A stretch of DNA of 64,000 bases, from contig CAVOKQ010000016.1 in NCBI GenBank assembly GCA_963696545.1, positions 124,001 to 188,000 of the forward strand, written 5' to 3'. Shown here piece after piece: positions 60,372-64,000 of this stretch. The first letter of the stretch is position 1; every line of letters starts with the position of its first letter. The notes below the pieces were generated by a model, which was given only the letters and a program-made list of their open reading frames with translations, was not told the DNA's origin and searched no databases. This DNA comes from RPQJ01 sp963696545 (GTDB taxonomy: Bacteria; Pseudomonadota; Gammaproteobacteria; Steroidobacterales; Steroidobacteraceae). Both the position numbers and the translations under genes were made by a program.

Positions 60372-61799
60372 ATGAACAACATGCCCGTCATCGTCGGCAC
60401 GATCGTCGTCTACATGGGAATCTGCCTCGTGCTCGGCTTCGTGGCGTACCGGCGCACCACGAACCTCGCGGATTTCATCCTGGGCGGCAGGTCGCTCGGC
60501 AGCTGGGTGACGGCCTTCAGCGCCCAGGCATCCGACATGAGCGGCTGGCTGCTGATGGGGTTGCCGGGACTCGCCTACGTTGCGGGCGTGAATTCGATCT
60601 GGCTGGTGCTCGGACTGGTCGTCGGCACCTACCTGAACTGGAAGTTCATCGCGGCACCGCTCCGGACGCGCACCGAGCAGCTCGGCAACTCGCTGACGAT
60701 GCCGGATTATTTCGAGCGCCGGTTCAACGACGGCACGCGGGTGCTGCGCACGCTGACCGCGTTCTTCATCCTCGTGTTCTTCACTTTCTACACGAGCTCC
60801 GGCTTCGTCGCGACCGGCCGGCTGTTCGAGTCGCTGTTCGGCATGCACTATCACGACGCGATGTTCTGGGGCAGCATCGTGATGCTGGCCTACACGTTCT
60901 TCGGCGGGTTCCTCGCCGTGAGCTGGTCCGACGTGCTGCAGGGCACGCTGATGTTCATCGCGCTGGTGATGGTCGCGACGATGGGTGTGGCGATGACGGG
61001 CGGACTCGGCGACATGACCGCCGCGCTCGAAGCGCGCAATCCTGCGCTGCTCGATCCGTTCATCGGCAGCGACGGGCAGGCGATCGGCTGGATCGGCGTG
61101 CTGTCGCTGGTCGCATGGGGACTCGGCTATCCGGGGCAGCCGCACATCCTCGCGCGGTTCATGGCGATCCGGAATCCCGGCGAGATGCCGACCGCGCGGC
61201 GAGTGGCGATGGGCTGGGTCATCGTCGTGCTGGTCGCGGCGATCGTCGTGGGTCTCGCGGGCGTGCTGCTGCTCGAACCGCCGCTTGCCGGTGCGGACAG
61301 CGAGAAGGTGTTCATCGTGATGGCGGGCAACTACCTGCATCCCGTGCTTGCGGGCATCTGCATGTCCGGCATCCTGGCCGCGATCATGAGCACCGCGTCG
61401 GCGCAGCTGCTGGTGGCGTCGTCGGCTTTCGCGGAGGATTTCTACAAGGGGATCTTCCGCCGCAATCCGGGGCGCGCCGAGCTGCTGTGGGTCGGGCGGG
61501 GCACGGTGCTCGCGATCGCGGTGCTCGCCTACCTGCTGGCGCTGAATCCCGACAGCAAGGTGCTCGACCTCGTCGCATGGGCGTGGGCCGGATTCGGTGC
61601 GGCGTTCGGCCCGGCGATCGTGCTGTCGCTGCACTGGGACCGCATGACGCGCAACGGCGCGCTGGCTGGAATCATCGTCGGCGGGCTGACCGTGATCCTT
61701 TGGAAGCAGGGCAGCGGCGGGATCTTCGAGCTGTACGAGATGGTGCCTGGCGTGCTCTTCAGCACGATCGCCATCTGGGCCTTCAGCAGGAAGAAATAG
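60372..61799 (+). CDS. putP: Sodium/proline symporter (PutP-like SSS family)
   Basis: 475 residues from ATG 60372 (ATG 60351, with a GGGGGAGAGG 10 bases upstream, would add 7). Twelve or thirteen membrane helices. SSS motifs match PutP closely: LADFILGGRSLGSWVTAFSA, ASDMSGWLLMGLPG, TMPDYFERRF, GYPGQPHILARFMAIR, MSGILAAIMSTASAQLLV. Sodium-driven uptake of proline or a related amino acid. The RKK C-terminus and TAG stop lie inside a dispersed inverted repeat. Convergent with the aldehyde dehydrogenase gene. Confidence 0.9.
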   Translation: MNNMPVIVGTIVVYMGICLVLGFVAYRRTTNLADFILGGRSLGSWVTAFSAQASDMSGWLLMGLPGLAYVAGVNSIWLVLGLVVGTYLNWKFIAAPLRTRTEQLGNSLTMPDYFERRFNDGTRVLRTLTAFFILVFFTFYTSSGFVATGRLFESLFGMHYHDAMFWGSIVMLAYTFFGGFLAVSWSDVLQGTLMFIALVMVATMGVAMTGGLGDMTAALEARNPALLDPFIGSDGQAIGWIGVLSLVAWGLGYPGQPHILARFMAIRNPGEMPTARRVAMGWVIVVLVAAIVVGLAGVLLLEPPLAGADSEKVFIVMAGNYLHPVLAGICMSGILAAIMSTASAQLLVASSAFAEDFYKGIFRRNPGRAELLWVGRGTVLAIAVLAYLLALNPDSKVLDLVAWAWAGFGAAFGPAIVLSLHWDRMTRNGALAGIIVGGLTVILWKQGSGGIFELYEMVPGVLFSTIAIWAFSRKK

Positions 61800-61855
61800 G
61801 TGCCAGGCACCGAATTTCCGAGTGGAAATTCGGTGCCTGGCACCTATTTCTTCCT
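61788..61855. repeat. Dispersed inverted repeat, copy 3
   Basis: Perfect 32-base arms (61788-61819 and 61824-61855) around GAGT, with the same GGTGCCAGGCACCGAATTTC core as copy 1. It spans the putP stop (61797-61799) and touches the aldehyde dehydrogenase stop (61854-61856). Likely bidirectional terminator. Confidence 0.87.
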
Positions 61856-63287
61856 AAAGCTTCGCCATCACGTGGCGCACGACGGTGTAGTCCTCGAGCG
61901 CGTACATCGACAGGTCCTTGCCGTAGCCAGAGCGCTTCAGGCCGCCGTGCGGCATCTCGCTCACCAGCATGAAGTGCGTGTTGATCCACGTGCAGCCGTA
62001 CTGCAGGCGTGACGCGACCGCCAGCGCCTTGCCCACGTCCTGCGTCCACACCGACGACGCGAGCCCGTAGTCCGAATCGTTCGCCCACGTGACGGCCTGG
62101 TCGACGTCGGTGAAGCGCGTCACCGACACCACGGGACCGAACACCTCCCGCTGCACGATCTCGTCTGACTGCCGTGCACCCGCGATCACGGTCGGCTCAT
62201 AGAAGAAGCCGCCACCCACGCCCGCGTTGCCGCCGGCGGTGACTTCGATGTGCTTCCGCCTCCGAGCGCGCGCAACGAAGCCCGCGACGCGATCGCGCTG
62301 CTCGGCGCTGATCAGCGGGCCCATCTCGACGTCCTTCGCGGTCTGCAGACCCGTCTTGATGGTGCTCACGGCCGATGACAGGTCTGCAACCAGCCGGTCG
62401 TAGACCTTCGCGCCAGCGTAGATCCGGCACGCCGCCGTGCAGTCCTGTCCTGCGTTGTAGTAGCCGAACGTCCTCACGCCCGACACCACCGACTCGACGT
62501 CGGCATCGTCGAACACGATTACCGGCGCCTTGCCACCAAGCTCGAGGTGCGTGCGCTTGATGCCGTCGCTCGCCTGGCCGAGGATCCGCGCGCCGGTCGC
62601 GACGTCGCCGGTCAGCGAGATCATCCGCACGTTCGGGTGTTTCGTCAGCGGCGCACCAACTGAACGCCCGCGACCACAGACGATATTGACGACGCCGGCC
62701 GGGAAGATCTCCGCCAGCAGTTCGCCGAGCTTCAACGCCGTGAGCGGCGTCTGCTCCGACGGCTTCAGCACGCACGTGTTGCCCGCCGCGAGCGCCGGAC
62801 CGAGCTTCCAAGCCGCCATCATCAGCGGGTAGTTCCACGGTGCGATCGATGCCACGACACCGACCGGGTCACGGCGGATCATGCTCGTGAAACCCGACAG
62901 GTACTCGCCCGCGACGGCACCCGTCATCGTGCGGCATGCTCCCGCAAAGAACCGGAACACGTCCGCGATGGCCGGGATCTCGTCGTTCAGCGCAGCGGGC
63001 AGCGGCTTGCCGCAGTTCAGCGACTCGAGCTTCGCGAACGCCGGGCCATCGGCTTCGATCCGATCCGCGAGCTTCAGCAGCAGCGTCGCGCGATCCTTCG
63101 GGGCCGTCCGCGCCCACCCGTCGAAGGCCGCATCGGCCGCCTTGACCGCGGCGTCGATCTGGCCGCGCGATGCCTCGGGCACCTTGGCGAGCACCTTGCC
63201 CGTGGACGGGTTCAGCACTTCCTCGACCTTGCCTTCGCCTGCGACGAGCTTGCCGTTGATCAGTAGTCGGGTTTGCATGTCAGCCAT
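61854..63287 (-). CDS. patD: Gamma-aminobutyraldehyde dehydrogenase
   Basis: 477 residues. NAD-dependent aldehyde dehydrogenase: SIAPWNYPLMMAAWKLGPAL, LKPSEQTPLTALKLGELL, HLELGGKAPVIVFDDADVE with the general-base Glu, and the catalytic Cys in YNAGQDCTAAC near 283. The GQDCTAAC and KAPVIVFDDAD forms match PatD/YdcW-type enzymes, which oxidise the aldehyde made from putrescine. An ABC permease of the polyamine type follows upstream on the same strand, supporting a putrescine-use operon. Confidence 0.88.
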   Translation of the reverse strand: MADMQTRLLINGKLVAGEGKVEEVLNPSTGKVLAKVPEASRGQIDAAVKAADAAFDGWARTAPKDRATLLLKLADRIEADGPAFAKLESLNCGKPLPAALNDEIPAIADVFRFFAGACRTMTGAVAGEYLSGFTSMIRRDPVGVVASIAPWNYPLMMAAWKLGPALAAGNTCVLKPSEQTPLTALKLGELLAEIFPAGVVNIVCGRGRSVGAPLTKHPNVRMISLTGDVATGARILGQASDGIKRTHLELGGKAPVIVFDDADVESVVSGVRTFGYYNAGQDCTAACRIYAGAKVYDRLVADLSSAVSTIKTGLQTAKDVEMGPLISAEQRDRVAGFVARARRRKHIEVTAGGNAGVGGGFFYEPTVIAGARQSDEIVQREVFGPVVSVTRFTDVDQAVTWANDSDYGLASSVWTQDVGKALAVASRLQYGCTWINTHFMLVSEMPHGGLKRSGYGKDLSMYALEDYTVVRHVMAKL

Positions 63288-63320
63288 CTCCTCGATGAAC
63301 GGTCCCGGACGGGGCGCGGC

Positions 63321-64000
63321 TCAGGCGCCGCCCTGTTCGTCCGGCTTGGTCAGATAGTAAGCGAGCAGGATCGGTATCAGCGTCACGAGGATCACGATCA
63401 CCGCGACCACGTTGGTGATCGGCCTGTCGCGGGGCCGGAACAGCTCGCTGTAGAACCAGATCGGCAGCGTCTGCTGGTGACCGGCGGTGAACAGCGTGAC
63501 GATGATCTCGTCGAACGACAGCGCGAATGCAAGCATGCCGCCCGCGAGCAGCGCGCTTGCGATCTGCGGCAGCAGCACGTAACGGAACGTTTGCAGTCCG
63601 TCAGCGCCGAGGTCCATCGACGCCTCGACCCAGCTCGTGGGCATGCGCCGCAATCGCGCGACGACGTTGTTGTAGACGATCACCAGGCAGAACGTCGCAT
63701 GACCGGCGACGATGGTCCAGAAACTCGGCTCGAGCCCGAGGCTGCGAATCCCGGCGAGCAGCGCGAGGCCGGTGATGATGCCGGGCAGCGCGATCGGCAG
63801 CACGAACAGCAGCGTGATCGATTCCTTGCCCGCAAACTGCCGTTTCGCGAGCGCGAACGCCGCAAGCGTGCCGAGCAGCAGCGCAATGGCCGTCGCCGCA
63901 AGGGCGACCACGATCGACAGCCGCATCGCCGCCCATATGTCGTCGCGCGCGAACGCAACGTCGAACCAGTGCAGCGTCAGGCCCGGCGGCGGGAACTGGT
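63321..64000 (-). CDS. Polyamine ABC transporter permease (PotC/YdcV-like), partial
   Basis: The 5' end lies beyond the window; 226 codons are visible. The frame continues past the internal ATG at 63926 to the edge (FPPPGLTLHWF, then DDIWAAMRLSI), the usual start region of PotC proteins. Membrane helices TAIALLLGTLAAFALAK and LLFVLPIALPGIITGLALLAG, and the EAA loop EASMDLGADGLQTFRYVLLPQI that contacts the ATPase. Imports spermidine/putrescine-type substrates with an ATPase and binding protein probably encoded outside. Stop is 33 bases before patD. Confidence 0.88.
   Translation of the reverse strand, partial: QFPPPGLTLHWFDVAFARDDIWAAMRLSIVVALAATAIALLLGTLAAFALAKRQFAGKESITLLFVLPIALPGIITGLALLAGIRSLGLEPSFWTIVAGHATFCLVIVYNNVVARLRRMPTSWVEASMDLGADGLQTFRYVLLPQIASALLAGGMLAFALSFDEIIVTLFTAGHQQTLPIWFYSELFRPRDRPITNVVAVIVILVTLIPILLAYYLTKPDEQGGA

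Noticed and set aside
60035..60400. 121-codon minus-strand ORF in the gap before putP
   Set aside because: Runs through a strong hairpin, Ser/Pro/Arg-rich, no ribosome-binding site or family.
16662..61855. CRISPR repeats
   Set aside because: The GGTGCCAGGCACC copies are single palindromes 15-30 kb apart with no spacers.

Overview
The window is a GC-rich, densely coded bacterial chromosome segment with about 45 real genes on both strands and no rRNA, tRNA or CRISPR array that I could see. Gene content points to a gammaproteobacterium, probably a relative of Xanthomonadales/Steroidobacterales: a CysB-type regulator divergent from comM, argS next to a SPOR-domain gene, PriA, a sigma factor/DUF3106 operon, PntAB, and a PatD/PotC polyamine locus. 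This placement is an inference; no marker gene was compared.

Layout. 1-10.2 kb: the 5' end of a cysB-like gene, comM, a 2,002-residue secreted SpvB/FG-GAP/RHS protein with a small candidate immunity gene, a cysteine-synthase-like enzyme and a DUF6090 membrane protein. 10.3-15.0 kb: a coupled SIR2-like/TIR protein and a STAND ATPase with membrane segment and helical repeats, preceded by a 46-codon ORF; this resembles NAD-depleting immune modules. 15-31 kb: mostly housekeeping (acyl-CoA ligase, SPOR protein, ArgS, RHH/ParE toxin-antitoxin pair, PriA, a four-gene overlapping sigma-factor operon, a Cys/Met PLP enzyme, PntAB, HNH, GNAT, 5'-3' exonuclease). 31-39 kb, minus strand: a secreted alpha-toroid protein, a membrane protein, MoxR, DUF58, and two VWA membrane proteins, all overlapping. 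A near-consensus sigma-54 promoter lies upstream, beside an NtrC-type kinase/regulator pair (39.6-42.5 kb). 42.8-45.2 kb: a second secreted alpha-toroid-like protein with a dockerin-like calcium loop, and an orphan GspC-like protein.

46.2-60.0 kb holds the most distinctive region: a run of twelve plus-strand genes with many start/stop overlaps. It encodes an unusual radical SAM protein (CX13CX2C), an O-methyltransferase, a YdjY-domain protein, a TonB-dependent receptor, type 2 IPP isomerase, and all six Ebo functions (EboF phosphodiesterase, EboA, EboB TatD-like hydrolase, EboD dehydroquinate-synthase-like, EboE TIM barrel, EboC UbiA prenyltransferase), then a fructosamine-kinase-like gene. 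The ebo cluster is known from cyanobacterial scytonemin trafficking and a Pseudomonas nematode-repellence locus, but its product is unknown. The added receptor, isomerase, radical SAM and methyltransferase suggest an isoprenoid-linked small-molecule pathway with envelope trafficking.

60.4-64 kb: a PutP-type symporter, gamma-aminobutyraldehyde dehydrogenase and a polyamine ABC permease cut by the window edge.

Three long inverted repeats sharing the core GGTGCCAGGCACCGA sit exactly between convergent gene ends (16.7, 31.2 and 61.8 kb); at two of them stop codons of coding genes lie inside the repeat arms.
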